Part shown: positions 1 through 8,029 of the stretch, in pieces | Numbering within the stretch: the stretch's first letter is position 1 | Layout of the letters: each line of letters opens with the position of its first letter | NCBI GenBank assembly: GCA_910578085.1 | Contig: CAJTPM010000021.1 | Location: 1 to 64,000 of the forward strand | Length of the DNA stretch: 64,000 nucleotides | Source of the DNA: an uncultured Lachnospiraceae bacterium | GTDB lineage: Bacteria > Bacillota > Clostridia > Lachnospirales > Lachnospiraceae | Reading direction: 5' to 3' | Position numbers and translations under genes: made by a program | The notes under the pieces: generated by a model | What the model saw: the letters and a program-made list of their open reading frames with translations, nothing else | Database searches by the model: none | Told to the model about the DNA's origin: nothing

Positions 1-84
1 AAAAAGGCATCTGAAAGCCTTGTGTTTATTGGCTTAAAGATTCCGAGAGATTATAATTGAATATGGGTGACAGGATACCTCTAA

Positions 85-273
85 AGTAGACGGCGTAAAA
101 AGCAGGTGACATCTCTGATCTCCAGGGAGGATTACTATGCGGGCAGAGGCGAGCAGTTTGTGCAAGAAACCTTTCAGGGTTCTCTTCTTGCGTTTATTGC
201 AGCGTTTACAAAACGCAGGGCATTGACGGATCAGGAAATCGCTGAAATACGGGAGATGATTGACAGATCCTGA
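85..273 (+). pseudogene. Remnant of a BlaI/MecI-type repressor (C-terminal part)
   Basis: An open frame without a start codon runs from after a stop at 82-84 to TGA 271-273 and translates to a 62-residue segment. It resembles the C-terminal half of BlaI/MecI/CopY repressors: an Ile-Ser-Arg-Glu-Asp-Tyr stretch, then a Phe-x-Gly-Ser-Leu core and a Leu-Thr-x-x-Glu-Ile-x-x-Ile tail. The DNA-binding half is absent in this frame; the adjacent frame just upstream may carry a little more, which suggests a frameshift. The family normally controls beta-lactamase or copper genes; no such target is next to it. The family call rests on pattern recognition of a short segment only. Confidence 0.5.
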
Positions 274-357
274 TGCATTACACAGGGAAATGACAAAGAA
301 GATTGACGTGGTTCAATATGTTGTGTAATAAGATTTGAATTGTATCTGTTTTTGTAC

Positions 358-385
358 TTGATTTCAGGAAATGGGGGGGTATAAT
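358..385 (+). promoter_or_regulatory. Sigma-A type promoter of the zinc-ribbon membrane protein gene
   Basis: TTGATT (358-363) and a perfect TATAAT (380-385) are separated by 16 bases. Transcription would start near 392, just before the AGGAGG at 411-416 that serves the TTG start at 425. This placement argues against the upstream ATG at 371, which lies before the predicted transcript start. Confidence 0.6.
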
Positions 386-424
386 AAAAACAGATTATAC
401 TATTTTCATGAGGAGGAAACCAAA

Positions 425-1000
425 TTGGGTACATATTACAGACACAAAAAAACGGAGTCCATTGATGTGCCGTATTCTTTCAAATGCGAGCAGTGTATGA
501 AGGACAGCGGAACGCTGAAGGCAACGATCGTCGGCATGGAGGCTGAGATCAACAGCAATTACAGAGATCTTGAGTACAATAAGCAGCAGAAACTGAATGA
601 GCAGGCGCATAAAAATCTCGTAAGGGATGCAAAGGAAGCCTATAAAAATGCGACGGAAAAACAGATTTTTCATACGGCGTTTAAGGATGAATGTCCTCAC
701 TGCCATAAGCCACAGTCCTGGGCTGTCAGCGGGTTGAAAGATAAACTGTTTGAAAATTCGATCGTCAGCCTGATCGTCGGTTTGATCGTGGCGGCAGGAT
801 GCTATTTCTTCTCAGGCGTAGACAATGCGATGCAGATTGCAATTGCCGCATTCGGCATCAGTGTCGTGGTGGCGGTGGTATTCTTTGTGGTGAATATCAC
901 AAAGATAAACAGCAAGAAAAAGAAAACTGCAAATGTGACACAGCGAAATGTGCCGGTGATCGAATGGGGCGCTATTCAGAATATACTGAATGAAAACTGA
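425..1000 (+). CDS. Hypothetical zinc-ribbon membrane protein
   Basis: The 191-residue product has a CxxC pair near residue 23 and a second CPHC pair near residue 92, separated by a charged helical segment. This looks like a split zinc ribbon. Two hydrophobic segments follow (about residues 112-130 and 136-158), then a short lysine-rich cytosolic tail. I chose the TTG at 425 because a perfect AGGAGG (411-416) sits 8 bases before it and the promoter at 358-385 would place an ATG at 371 outside the transcript. It is monocistronic, with a terminator at 1042-1073. The family is not recognised. A membrane-anchored metal-binding or redox-sensing role is only a guess from the cysteine pairs. Confidence 0.75.
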   Translation: MGTYYRHKKTESIDVPYSFKCEQCMKDSGTLKATIVGMEAEINSNYRDLEYNKQQKLNEQAHKNLVRDAKEAYKNATEKQIFHTAFKDECPHCHKPQSWAVSGLKDKLFENSIVSLIVGLIVAAGCYFFSGVDNAMQIAIAAFGISVVVAVVFFVVNITKINSKKKKTANVTQRNVPVIEWGAIQNILNEN

Positions 1001-1041
1001 GACTGTATAGCAGATGAAAATAAAGATTAAAAACGATAGAG

Positions 1042-1073
1042 CCGCACAGGAGGAAAAGCCTGTGCGGTTTTTT
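1042..1073 (+). terminator. Rho-independent terminator after the zinc-ribbon gene
   Basis: A perfect 9-bp stem (1042-1050 with 1059-1067, CCGCACAGG/CCTGTGCGG) with an 8-base loop is followed by six T. It closes the single-gene unit. Confidence 0.9.
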
Positions 1074-1177
1074 ACACGCCATTTTCAGGAATTCTTTGAG
1101 CCTGATCTTTATCCATATTTTCCCCTTTTGTGTTTCAATTATCAAAAAGTTGTATTTTTTGCGGGAACATACAATAC

Positions 1178-1621
1178 AATATTCTGTTTGTTTCTGACAC
1201 CCATGTGATCTATCTGGACGGTACAGAGAACAGATAGATCACAGAAAATGCATTGCCCAGGATTGACATGTTTCGGGATGAGAATGAGGTTACATCGGCT
1301 GACAGTTTTCCAATGTCGTCTGTATTGTGGCAGGACATGCACACCTTGCGGATGAGAATATGCTGGCGGGCAGGATCCCCCAGTTTGTAAATGGTGTGGG
1401 CTATGAGAATGAAGCAGTTATGCTGTATATCCATGGGTGACAAAAAAGGCGGATGCCTGCACATTGAAACCGGAACAGATGAAATGTTCCGGTTCACCAA
1501 GGGGACTCTCAAAAAGAAATTTGCAAAGAAACTGCGGGAGATAGATCAAACATGGCAGCATTACAAGACGGCCGAGCTTTTCTTGCGGGAAAAAGAATTG
1601 AAAGAGAGAAATGTCATATGA
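1178..1621 (+). pseudogene. Decayed calcineurin-like metallophosphoesterase
   Basis: Three frames together recall one metallophosphoesterase. An N-terminal strand ending in Ser-Asp-Thr-His (1193-1204) matches the first metal-binding motif and soon hits a stop. After an apparent internal deletion, another frame carries Gly-His-Ala-His (1333-1344), the typical last metal-binding motif, and ends in TGA near 1438. The next frame continues from 1439 as a lysine-rich C-terminal piece, ending at TGA 1619-1621. The central phosphoesterase motifs (GDxxD, GNHD/E) are missing. I infer a dead gene with a deletion and at least two frameshifts. The 3' end overlaps the start of the DUF1848 gene by 4 bases. 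Confidence 0.5.
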
Positions 1622-2556
1622 TTTTAAGCGTAAGCAGAAGAACGGATATACCGAATTATTATGCTGACTGGTTTTATAATCGAATAAAGGAGGGGTTTCT
1701 CTATGTGAGAAATCCGATGAATGCGCATCAGATCAGCAGGATAGAACTCTCACCGGAAGTTGTGGACTGTATTGTATTCTGGACAAAAAACCCGGCTGGT
1801 ATGCTGGAACGACTGGATGAGCTGAAAGACTATTCCTTTTATTTTCAGTTTACACTGACCGGTTACGGAAGGGATATGGAGCCGGGACTTCCGGACAAGG
1901 AAAAGGAACTGATTCCTGTTTTTCGGGAGCTTTCTGAGAGGATCGGCGCACAGAGAGTGATCTGGCGCTATGACCCGATTCTGAAAAATAAAAAATATAC
2001 TCTGGAATATCAGGTGAGAGCATTTGAAAAAATTGCGCAGAGACTGGAGGGCTGTACAAAGAGAGTTGTGATCAGTTTTTTAGACTTTTATCCAAAGATA
2101 CAGCGGAATATGGCTGCCCTGCAGGTTGAGACGATTTCTGATGCGGAGATGTCTGAGATTACCGGGCGGATGGCAGAGATCGCGGGCAGGCATGGCATGG
2201 AGACAGTATCCTGCGCGGAGCAGGCGGATTTAAGCAGTGCAGGCGTAAAACCGGGAAGCTGTATTGATAAAGAGCTGATAGAACAGATCATCGGGTGCAG
2301 ACTGGTCGGCAAAAAGGATAAGAACCAACGTGCAGCGTGCGGTTGTTTTGAGAGCATAGAGACAGGACTCTATCATACCTGTAGAAACGGGTGCCGGTAT
2401 TGTTATGCAAACAGGAACGAGGAAACCGTACTAAGAAACGCGGCGGCATACGATCCGACATCGCCTCTGCTGTGCGGTGTGGTGGGGCCCGGGGATAAGG
2501 TGATAGAGAGGAAAGTAAAATCTTTGAAAGATGGGCAGATGAGTTTTATTTGGTAA
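1618..2556 (+). CDS. DUF1848 family protein
   Basis: The 312-residue protein begins with the typical family opening (Ser-x-Ser-Arg-Arg-Thr-Asp-Ile-Pro) followed by Tyr-Val-Arg-Asn-Pro, and has a Trp-Thr-Lys-Asn-Pro motif near residue 58. Its C-terminal region carries a CxC pair and a CxxxCxxC cluster with a Cys-Arg-Tyr-Cys-Tyr core near residue 262. That spacing resembles the iron-sulfur binding part of radical SAM-like proteins. The biochemical function of DUF1848 is unknown to me. I start at ATG 1618, where the family similarity begins; a longer in-frame extension upstream lies in the decayed phosphoesterase. No strong ribosome site is visible (GAAAGAGAG region upstream). It appears to stand alone. 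Confidence 0.8.
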   Translation: MILSVSRRTDIPNYYADWFYNRIKEGFLYVRNPMNAHQISRIELSPEVVDCIVFWTKNPAGMLERLDELKDYSFYFQFTLTGYGRDMEPGLPDKEKELIPVFRELSERIGAQRVIWRYDPILKNKKYTLEYQVRAFEKIAQRLEGCTKRVVISFLDFYPKIQRNMAALQVETISDAEMSEITGRMAEIAGRHGMETVSCAEQADLSSAGVKPGSCIDKELIEQIIGCRLVGKKDKNQRAACGCFESIETGLYHTCRNGCRYCYANRNEETVLRNAAAYDPTSPLLCGVVGPGDKVIERKVKSLKDGQMSFIW

Positions 2557-2643
2557 ATCGGGGAAAAGATACTGAATAGCAGGGGGCAGTTATGGCATCA
2601 CATTGACTTGTGGAAAAGGGAGAACCGAAGGAAAAAGACTTGC

Positions 2644-2671
2644 CCCTGTCAAGAAAAAATGCTTGACAGGG
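2644..2671 (+). repeat. Perfect 10-bp inverted repeat overlapping the ylxM promoter
   Basis: CCCTGTCAAG (2644-2653) and CTTGACAGGG (2662-2671) are exact reverse complements around an 8-base AT-rich centre. The right arm contains the TTGACA of the predicted promoter. It could be an operator, or a hairpin ending upstream transcription; no T run follows, so an operator is slightly favoured. Confidence 0.6.
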
Positions 2672-2691
2672 TGGAGTTTCTGGTGTAGATT
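2663..2691 (+). promoter_or_regulatory. Promoter of the ylxM-ffh-rpsP operon
   Basis: TTGACA (2663-2668) lies 17 bases before TAGATT (2686-2691). The -35 box is perfect and the -10 box matches 4 of 6. An alternative TATAGT at 2691-2696 has poor spacing (22 bases). Confidence 0.55.
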
Positions 2692-2781
2692 ATAGTTTGT
2701 GGCTTGAGATATGCGGAACTCATAGCAGAAACATTTTGGAATTCCGGTTGGTGTTTCTGGCGGCAGGAAAGGCAGACTGTC

Positions 2782-3135
2782 ATGGAAAAGATCGTGGAGC
2801 AGGGACTTTTATATGATTTTTACGGAGAGCTGTTGACAGAGCATCAGAGAAACGTCTATGAGGATGCAGTCTACAACGATATGTCCCTGACGGAGATCGC
2901 AGAGCAGTACGGGATCAGCAGGCAGGGCGTACATGATCTGATCAGGCGCTGTGATAAACTGCTTGCCGGGTATGAGGAAAAACTGCGGCTTGTGCAGAAG
3001 TTTACGGAAGCAAAAAGGAAGATGGAACAGATAAACAGCCTGGCGGATGAGGCGAAATGTCTGCCGGACAATGCATGCAGAGAGTGTCTGGACAGGATCA
3101 GAGAGCTCACTGCAGAACTGATGGAGAATTTTTAG
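2782..3135 (+). CDS. ylxM: YlxM-family signal recognition particle accessory protein
   Basis: The 117-residue protein has a sigma-region-4-like helix-turn-helix (about residues 30-60: Leu-Thr-Glu-His-Gln-Arg, then Ser-Leu-Thr-Glu-Ile-Ala and Ser-Arg-Gln-Gly-Val-His-Asp), which is the hallmark of YlxM/p13. A lysine- and glutamate-rich helix follows. YlxM proteins are encoded next to ffh and associate with the signal recognition particle. The gene ends in TAG at 3133-3135, directly abutting the ATG of ffh, which implies translational coupling. I chose ATG 2782, preceded by AGGAAAGG, over a longer reading frame from 2704 without a family-like N-terminus. Confidence 0.9.
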   Translation: MEKIVEQGLLYDFYGELLTEHQRNVYEDAVYNDMSLTEIAEQYGISRQGVHDLIRRCDKLLAGYEEKLRLVQKFTEAKRKMEQINSLADEAKCLPDNACRECLDRIRELTAELMENF

Positions 3136-4515
3136 ATGGCTTTTGAGAGCTTAACGGATAAACTGCAAAATGTGTTTAAGAAGCTGCGGGGCAAGGGACG
3201 TCTGACCGAGGAGGATGTAAAGCTTGCCTTAAAAGAAGTGAAGATGGCGCTTCTGGAGGCGGACGTAAACTTTAAGGTAGTAAAGAAGTTTGTGAAATCT
3301 GTGGAAGAGCGTGCCATCGGCGCGGATGTAATGAACGGCTTAAATCCCGGGCAGATGGTGATTAAGATCGTTAATGAAGAAATGACCGCTCTGATGGGTT
3401 CGGAGACCACACAGATCCAGTTTCAGCCGGGAAAATCCATTACCGTTATTATGATGTGTGGCTTACAGGGTGCAGGTAAAACCACGACCACCGCAAAACT
3501 GGCGGGTAAGTTTAAGCTGAAGGGCAAGAAATCTCTGTTAGTCGCCTGCGACGTGTATCGTCCGGCGGCGATTAAGCAGCTGCAGATCAATGGGGAAAAG
3601 CAGGGGGTGGACGTGTTCTCTATGGGAGAGAACCAGAAACCTGTGAATATCGCGAAGGCCGCCTACGAGCATGCTCAGAAAAACGGGCACAACGTGGTGA
3701 TTTTAGATACGGCGGGCCGTCTTCATATCGATGAGGAGATGATGGCGGAGCTGCAGGAGATTAAGGAGAACATGGAAGTGCACCAGACGCTTCTCGTGGT
3801 GGATGCGATGACCGGTCAGGATGCGGTCAACGTGGCTTCGGAGTTTGATGAAAAAGTCGGGATAGACGGCGTTATCTTATCGAAGATGGACGGCGATACC
3901 AGAGGCGGTGCAGCTCTTTCCGTAAAAGCCGTCACCGGCAGACCGATCCTGTACGTGGGTATGGGCGAGAAGCTCTCCGATCTGGAACAGTTTTATCCGG
4001 ATCGTATGGCGGGACGGATTCTGGGCATGGGGGATGTGCTCTCCCTGATTGAAAAGGCACAGGAAAATATTGAGATCGATGCGGACAGGGAAAAAGAGAT
4101 GGCCGCAAAGATGAAGAAGGGCAAGTTCGACTTTGAGGATTATCTGGAGAGTATGAAACAGATGCGGAACATGGGAGGCCTTGGCAGTCTGCTGGCCATG
4201 ATGCCCGGCCTTGGTGGTAAGTCGGCGGATATCGCTTCTGCCATCGATGAAAAGGATCTGGCGCGGAATGAAGCCATTGTTCTCTCCATGACAAAGAAAG
4301 AGCGGGCTAATCCGAAACTGCTTAATCCCGGCAGGAAGCACCGGATCGCAAAGGGAGCCGGTGTGGATATTGCGCAGGTCAACCGTTTTGTAAAGCAGTT
4401 CGAGCAGAGCCAGAAGATGATGAAGCAGATGCAGGGTATGATGGGCAAAAAAGGCAGAGGTTCTTTCGGCGGTCTGATGGGCGGCCTGGGCGGCCGCGGG
4501 AGATTTCCGTTTTAA
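3136..4515 (+). CDS. ffh: Signal recognition particle protein Ffh (GTPase)
   Basis: The 459-residue protein is the GTPase that binds 4.5S RNA and signal peptides and delivers nascent membrane proteins to FtsY. The N-domain helical bundle spans about residues 1-95. The G domain has the P-loop Gly-x-x-Gly-x-Gly-Lys-Thr-Thr at 109-117, Asp-Thr-Ala-Gly-Arg near 190 and the Lys-Met-Asp-Gly-Asp base-recognition region near 250. The C-terminal M domain is methionine-rich (Met-Met-Lys-Gln-Met-Gln-Gly-Met-Met) and ends in a Gly-rich tail. Length is typical. The start codon directly follows the ylxM stop, so the two are probably translated together. Confidence 0.98.
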   Translation: MAFESLTDKLQNVFKKLRGKGRLTEEDVKLALKEVKMALLEADVNFKVVKKFVKSVEERAIGADVMNGLNPGQMVIKIVNEEMTALMGSETTQIQFQPGKSITVIMMCGLQGAGKTTTTAKLAGKFKLKGKKSLLVACDVYRPAAIKQLQINGEKQGVDVFSMGENQKPVNIAKAAYEHAQKNGHNVVILDTAGRLHIDEEMMAELQEIKENMEVHQTLLVVDAMTGQDAVNVASEFDEKVGIDGVILSKMDGDTRGGAALSVKAVTGRPILYVGMGEKLSDLEQFYPDRMAGRILGMGDVLSLIEKAQENIEIDADREKEMAAKMKKGKFDFEDYLESMKQMRNMGGLGSLLAMMPGLGGKSADIASAIDEKDLARNEAIVLSMTKKERANPKLLNPGRKHRIAKGAGVDIAQVNRFVKQFEQSQKMMKQMQGMMGKKGRGSFGGLMGGLGGRGRFPF

Positions 4516-4665
4516 ATAAAGAGAAGGCCGCCTGATGCGGCAGCAGCAATACAGGATTGTCTTACGATATTATTTCAAGGTAGTAAAGCTGCACGGATGA
4601 GAAATTCGTGTATAGCTGAAAAAAATATAACAATACTAATTTAAAGAAAGCAGAGGAAAAAAGAC

Positions 4666-4908
4666 ATGGTAAAAATCAGATTAAAAAGAATGGGACAGAA
4701 AAAGGCTCCTTTTTACAGAATTGTGGTTTCTGACAGCAGAAGCCCCAGAGACGGCAGATTCATTGAAGAGATCGGCACTTACGATCCCAAGACTGAGCCC
4801 AGCACGATCAGGATCAATGAGGAGCTTGCCAAGAAATGGCTGGCGACAGGCGCACAGCCCACAGATACTGTGGAAAAGCTCTTCAAGATAGCAGGGATCG
4901 AAAAATAG
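4666..4908 (+). CDS. rpsP: 30S ribosomal protein S16
   Basis: The 80-residue protein carries the conserved S16 opening (Val-Lys-Ile-Arg-Leu-Lys-Arg-Met-Gly) and the Pro-Phe-Tyr-Arg-Ile-Val-Val-x-Asp segment. S16 is an early-binding protein of the small subunit body. It is separated from ffh by 150 bases that hold a small GCCGC/GCGGC hairpin (4527-4541) without a T run. A GAGGAAAA ribosome site precedes the ATG. It begins the conserved rpsP-khpA-rimM-trmD block. Confidence 0.98.
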   Translation: MVKIRLKRMGQKKAPFYRIVVSDSRSPRDGRFIEEIGTYDPKTEPSTIRINEELAKKWLATGAQPTDTVEKLFKIAGIEK

Positions 4909-4964
4909 GATGATTTCAGATCTTCTTTTGGAAAGAGTAGTGTGGAAAGGGCATGGTTGTCAGA

Positions 4965-5192
4965 ATGAAAGAATTAGTTGAAGTAATAGCAAAAGCGCTT
5001 GTTGATAATCCGGAAGAAGTGGTCGTAACCGAAAAAGGTGAGGGGAAAAATATTACCATCGAACTTCATGTGGCTGCCGATGATATGGGCAAGGTGATCG
5101 GAAAGCAGGGCAGAATTGCCAAAGCGATCCGCTCTGTTGTGAAAGCGGCTTCCACAAAGGACAATAAGAGAGTGGATGTGGAAATCATCTGA
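4965..5192 (+). CDS. khpA: KH-domain RNA-binding protein KhpA (YlqC)
   Basis: The 75-residue protein has a single type II KH fold with the Gly-Lys-Gln-Gly-Arg-Ile-Ala-Lys-Ala-Ile loop (GxxG) near residues 42-51. KhpA forms a small RNA chaperone complex with KhpB in Firmicutes and sits between rpsP and rimM in many of them. The Met-Lys-Glu-Leu-Val start at 4965 matches the family N-terminus; an in-frame ATG at 4953 would add four residues but lies only a base from the GGAAAGG ribosome site. Confidence 0.93.
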   Translation: MKELVEVIAKALVDNPEEVVVTEKGEGKNITIELHVAADDMGKVIGKQGRIAKAIRSVVKAASTKDNKRVDVEII

Positions 5193-5213
5193 ATAAAAGC
5201 AGAAACAGATATC

Positions 5214-5243
5214 AAAGCGGGTACTCTGCAGAGCACCTGCTTT
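5214..5243 (+). promoter_or_regulatory. Near-perfect hairpin between khpA and rimM
   Basis: AAAGCGGGT (5214-5222) pairs with ACCTGCTTT (5235-5243) with one G-U pair, and the enclosed CTC/GAG arms pair around a TGCA loop. The sequence after it is ATCTTTTG. It could be a weak terminator, a processing site or an attenuator that lowers rimM-trmD relative to rpsP. Which one cannot be told from sequence. Confidence 0.55.
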
Positions 5244-5270
5244 ATCTTTTGCACAGGGGGAGCAGGGAAC

Positions 5271-5789
5271 ATGCAGACGGAATTTCAGGTGGGGGCAATC
5301 GCTTCCGTACATGGGATCAAAGGCGAAGTGAAGGTTTTTCCGACGACGGACGAACCGGAGAAATTTAAGAAGCTGAAGAAAGTGGTGTTAAAAACAGAGA
5401 AAGAAGAACGGGAAATGCATCTTAAGTCCGCCCGTTTTTTTAAAAACATGGTCATTGTAAAGTTTGCAGAGATCGAAAGCCCGGAGGAAGCGCAGAAATA
5501 TCGGGGAGCAACGCTGTGGATTGCGAGGAAGCAGGCCGTGCCGCTTGAAAAGAATGAATACTATCAGGCGGATCTGATCGGACTTTCGGTGGTGACGGAG
5601 GACGGTAAAGAACTGGGAACGTTGACGGATGTTCTGGAAACCGGGGCGAATGATGTCTACGAGATCACTTTGCAGGATAAAAGGAGGGTGCTGTTTCCGG
5701 CTATCCGCGACTGTATAAAGGATGTGGACCTGGAGACGGGACGTGTGACGGTGCATGTGATGGAAGGACTGCTTGACCTTGTGAGATAA
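5271..5789 (+). CDS. rimM: 16S rRNA processing protein RimM
   Basis: The 172-residue protein binds S19 and assists maturation of the 30S head. It has the N-terminal beta-barrel with the Gly-x-Ile-x-x-x-His-Gly-Ile-Lys-Gly-Glu-Val motif (about residues 8-20), and the C-terminal PRC barrel with Asp-Val-Leu-Glu-Thr-Gly-Ala-Asn-Asp-Val-Tyr near residue 125 and Leu-Phe-Pro-Ala-Ile near 143. Length is normal. A GGGGGAG ribosome site lies upstream, and trmD follows 44 bases downstream. Confidence 0.97.
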   Translation: MQTEFQVGAIASVHGIKGEVKVFPTTDEPEKFKKLKKVVLKTEKEEREMHLKSARFFKNMVIVKFAEIESPEEAQKYRGATLWIARKQAVPLEKNEYYQADLIGLSVVTEDGKELGTLTDVLETGANDVYEITLQDKRRVLFPAIRDCIKDVDLETGRVTVHVMEGLLDLVR

Positions 5790-5833
5790 ACAGATTTTGT
5801 CAAAAGAAAGTGATTGAGTTAGAGGACAGATAT

Positions 5834-6574
5834 ATGACAAATTTTCACATTCTGACATTGTTCCCCGATATGGTATTGCAGGGACTGCGGGAAAGTATTA
5901 TCGGCAGAGCGGAAAAAGCGGGGTTTATCAGTCTGGAAGCGCTGAATATCAGAGATTATACGCAGGATAAACATAAAAAAGTGGACGATTACCCTTACGG
6001 AGGCGGCGCGGGGATGCTCATGCAGGCTCAGCCGGTCTACGACGCTTATCTGGAAGCGGAGAGACGGATCACAGAGCGGAAGATGCGGGAGGCCAGACCG
6101 GATAAGCGCAGAAACCGGGTGATCTATGTGACGCCTCAGGGATGCGTCTTTCACCAGGAGATGGCAAGGGAGCTTGCGGAGGAAGAGGATCTTATTTTTC
6201 TGTGCGGCCATTATGAGGGGATAGATGAGCGGGTGCTGCAGACCATTGTGACGGATTATGTATCCATTGGCGACTATGTGCTTACCGGCGGGGAACTGCC
6301 TGCCATGGTCATGGTGGATGCCATTGCACGTATGGTGCCCGGTGTGCTCACAAATCAGGATTCCGGAGAGACGGAATCTTTTTCGGATCATCTGCTCGAG
6401 TACCCGCAGTATACCAGGCCGGAAATCTGGAACGGACAGGCTGTGCCGCCCATCCTTTTATCCGGCGATCATGCAAAGGTGGATGCCTGGCGGCTTGAGA
6501 TGGCAAAGGAGCGGACGAGAGAGAGACGGCCGGATCTGTATGCAGCCTATGAGCGGGAACATCCTGTGAAGTGA
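5834..6574 (+). CDS. trmD: tRNA (guanine-37-N1)-methyltransferase TrmD
   Basis: The 246-residue SPOUT methyltransferase uses S-adenosylmethionine to methylate G37 next to the anticodon, preventing +1 frameshifts. Visible signatures are Phe-His-Ile-Leu-Thr-Leu-Phe-Pro near the start, Tyr-Gly-Gly-Gly-Ala-Gly-Met, Cys-Gly-His-Tyr-Glu-Gly-Ile-Asp-Glu-Arg and the knot segment Gly-Asp-Tyr-Val-Leu-Thr-Gly-Gly-Glu-Leu. I start at ATG 5834, preceded by AGAGGA; a GTG at 5810 would add eight residues. The usual next gene rplS is not present here. Confidence 0.97.
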   Translation: MTNFHILTLFPDMVLQGLRESIIGRAEKAGFISLEALNIRDYTQDKHKKVDDYPYGGGAGMLMQAQPVYDAYLEAERRITERKMREARPDKRRNRVIYVTPQGCVFHQEMARELAEEEDLIFLCGHYEGIDERVLQTIVTDYVSIGDYVLTGGELPAMVMVDAIARMVPGVLTNQDSGETESFSDHLLEYPQYTRPEIWNGQAVPPILLSGDHAKVDAWRLEMAKERTRERRPDLYAAYEREHPVK

Positions 6575-6726
6575 AATACCCGGCAGTTTGCGGTGAAAGC
6601 AACAGTACAATGCAAAGTTCGGGACTGAATTGTAAAACAAAATTACAATATCTTTCGGTTTTTGTGCATATACATGGAATAAACGAGGTAAGAGGAGAAG
6701 TGTAAGGTTCTGACAGAGAAACTTAC

Positions 6727-7959
6727 ATGACGGGTTATTTCATGGGAAAGCATAAATACAGAGAAAATACGGAGAGAGGCAAAAGAAAATGCCGTCTGTT
6801 TGCGGATTGTATTTCTTTACTGCTTGTGGGGGTAATTTTTGCGGAAAGCTTCCTGCCTGCCCGGGCAGCGGGGCCGGAGATCACGGCGCCGTCGGCGATC
6901 ATGATAGAGGCTTCCACAGGGCAGATCATCTACGAAAAGAATGCCGATGAGAAGAGAAGTCCTGCCAGTATTACAAAAATAATGACGCTGCTCGTTATTT
7001 TTGATTATCTGGAGAATGGCAAGGTTAAACTGGAAGATGAGGTGCGCACTTCGGCGCACGCACAGTCCATGGGCGGTTCTCAGGTGTTTCTGGAGGAGGG
7101 AGAGATCCAGACACTGGATACGCTGATCAAGTGCATCGCAGTAGCTTCCGGCAATGATGCGGCGGTGGCGGCTGCAGAATATGTGGCGGGAGGCGAGGAG
7201 GAATTTGTCTATCTGATGAACCAGAGGGCGGCAGGGCTCGGTATGGAAAATACGCATTTTGAGGACTGCTGCGGGCTGACGGATTCCGACGGCCATTATA
7301 CGACGGCACGGGATGTGGCGATCATGTCCAGAGAACTGATCACAAAGTATCCGAAGATCTTTGACTATACAGGCATCTGGATGGAAGATATTACCCATAC
7401 CACAAACAGGGGATCTGAGACCTTTACGCTGTCCAGTACCAACAAACTGCTCAAAAGTTACGAGTGGGCTACCGGATTAAAAACCGGTTCCACCAGCAAG
7501 GCGAAATTCTGTCTTTCCGCCACTGCGAGAAAGGACAATATGGATCTGATCGCCGTGGTGATGGGGGCGGAAGAAGGGAAGATACGGTTTGCGGAGGCGA
7601 TCACGCTGCTCAGCTACGGGTACAGCGTCAGCCATATTTACGAGGATAAGAACGAAGATGTGCTGCCGAATGTGCCCATCAAAGGTGCTATCGTGGAGGA
7701 AGTAAAGGTCGCTTATCAGACGCCGTTCCGTTATCTGGATACCACCGGTCAGAATCTGGACGGTGTGGAGAAGATTATTTCTCTGCCGGAGCAGGTACAG
7801 GCGCCGGTGAAAGCCGGGGATGTGGCCGGTGAAGCAATTTATCTGCTTGCGGGCAACAAGCTGGGCAGTGTTCCGATCCTTTTTGAGGAGGATATTCCAG
7901 AGGCAGTTTACCGGGATTTTGTGAAAAAAGCGTTCCTGGAATTTTTATTGTCGGCCTGA
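6727..7959 (+). CDS. D-alanyl-D-alanine carboxypeptidase (low-mass penicillin-binding protein, DacF type)
   Basis: The 410-residue serine peptidase trims the terminal D-alanine from peptidoglycan stem peptides outside the membrane. A basic N-terminus and hydrophobic stretch (about residues 22-47, ending Ala-Arg-Ala-Ala) form a Sec signal peptide. Active-site motifs are Ser81-x-x-Lys84, Ser141-Gly-Asn143 and Lys252-Thr-Gly. A C-terminal beta domain and a hydrophobic tail that may anchor it follow. The start is uncertain: ATG 6727 and 6742 are both in frame, and the clear AGGAG lies some 30 bases upstream. A second paralogue lies at 10553-11887. Confidence 0.92.
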   Translation: MTGYFMGKHKYRENTERGKRKCRLFADCISLLLVGVIFAESFLPARAAGPEITAPSAIMIEASTGQIIYEKNADEKRSPASITKIMTLLVIFDYLENGKVKLEDEVRTSAHAQSMGGSQVFLEEGEIQTLDTLIKCIAVASGNDAAVAAAEYVAGGEEEFVYLMNQRAAGLGMENTHFEDCCGLTDSDGHYTTARDVAIMSRELITKYPKIFDYTGIWMEDITHTTNRGSETFTLSSTNKLLKSYEWATGLKTGSTSKAKFCLSATARKDNMDLIAVVMGAEEGKIRFAEAITLLSYGYSVSHIYEDKNEDVLPNVPIKGAIVEEVKVAYQTPFRYLDTTGQNLDGVEKIISLPEQVQAPVKAGDVAGEAIYLLAGNKLGSVPILFEEDIPEAVYRDFVKKAFLEFLLSA

Positions 7960-8029
7960 TCGCAGGTGGACAACGCAGAGGGTTGTGTGTTACAATCTAA
8001 GATCGGTAAGAAATAGAAGGAGGACAATG

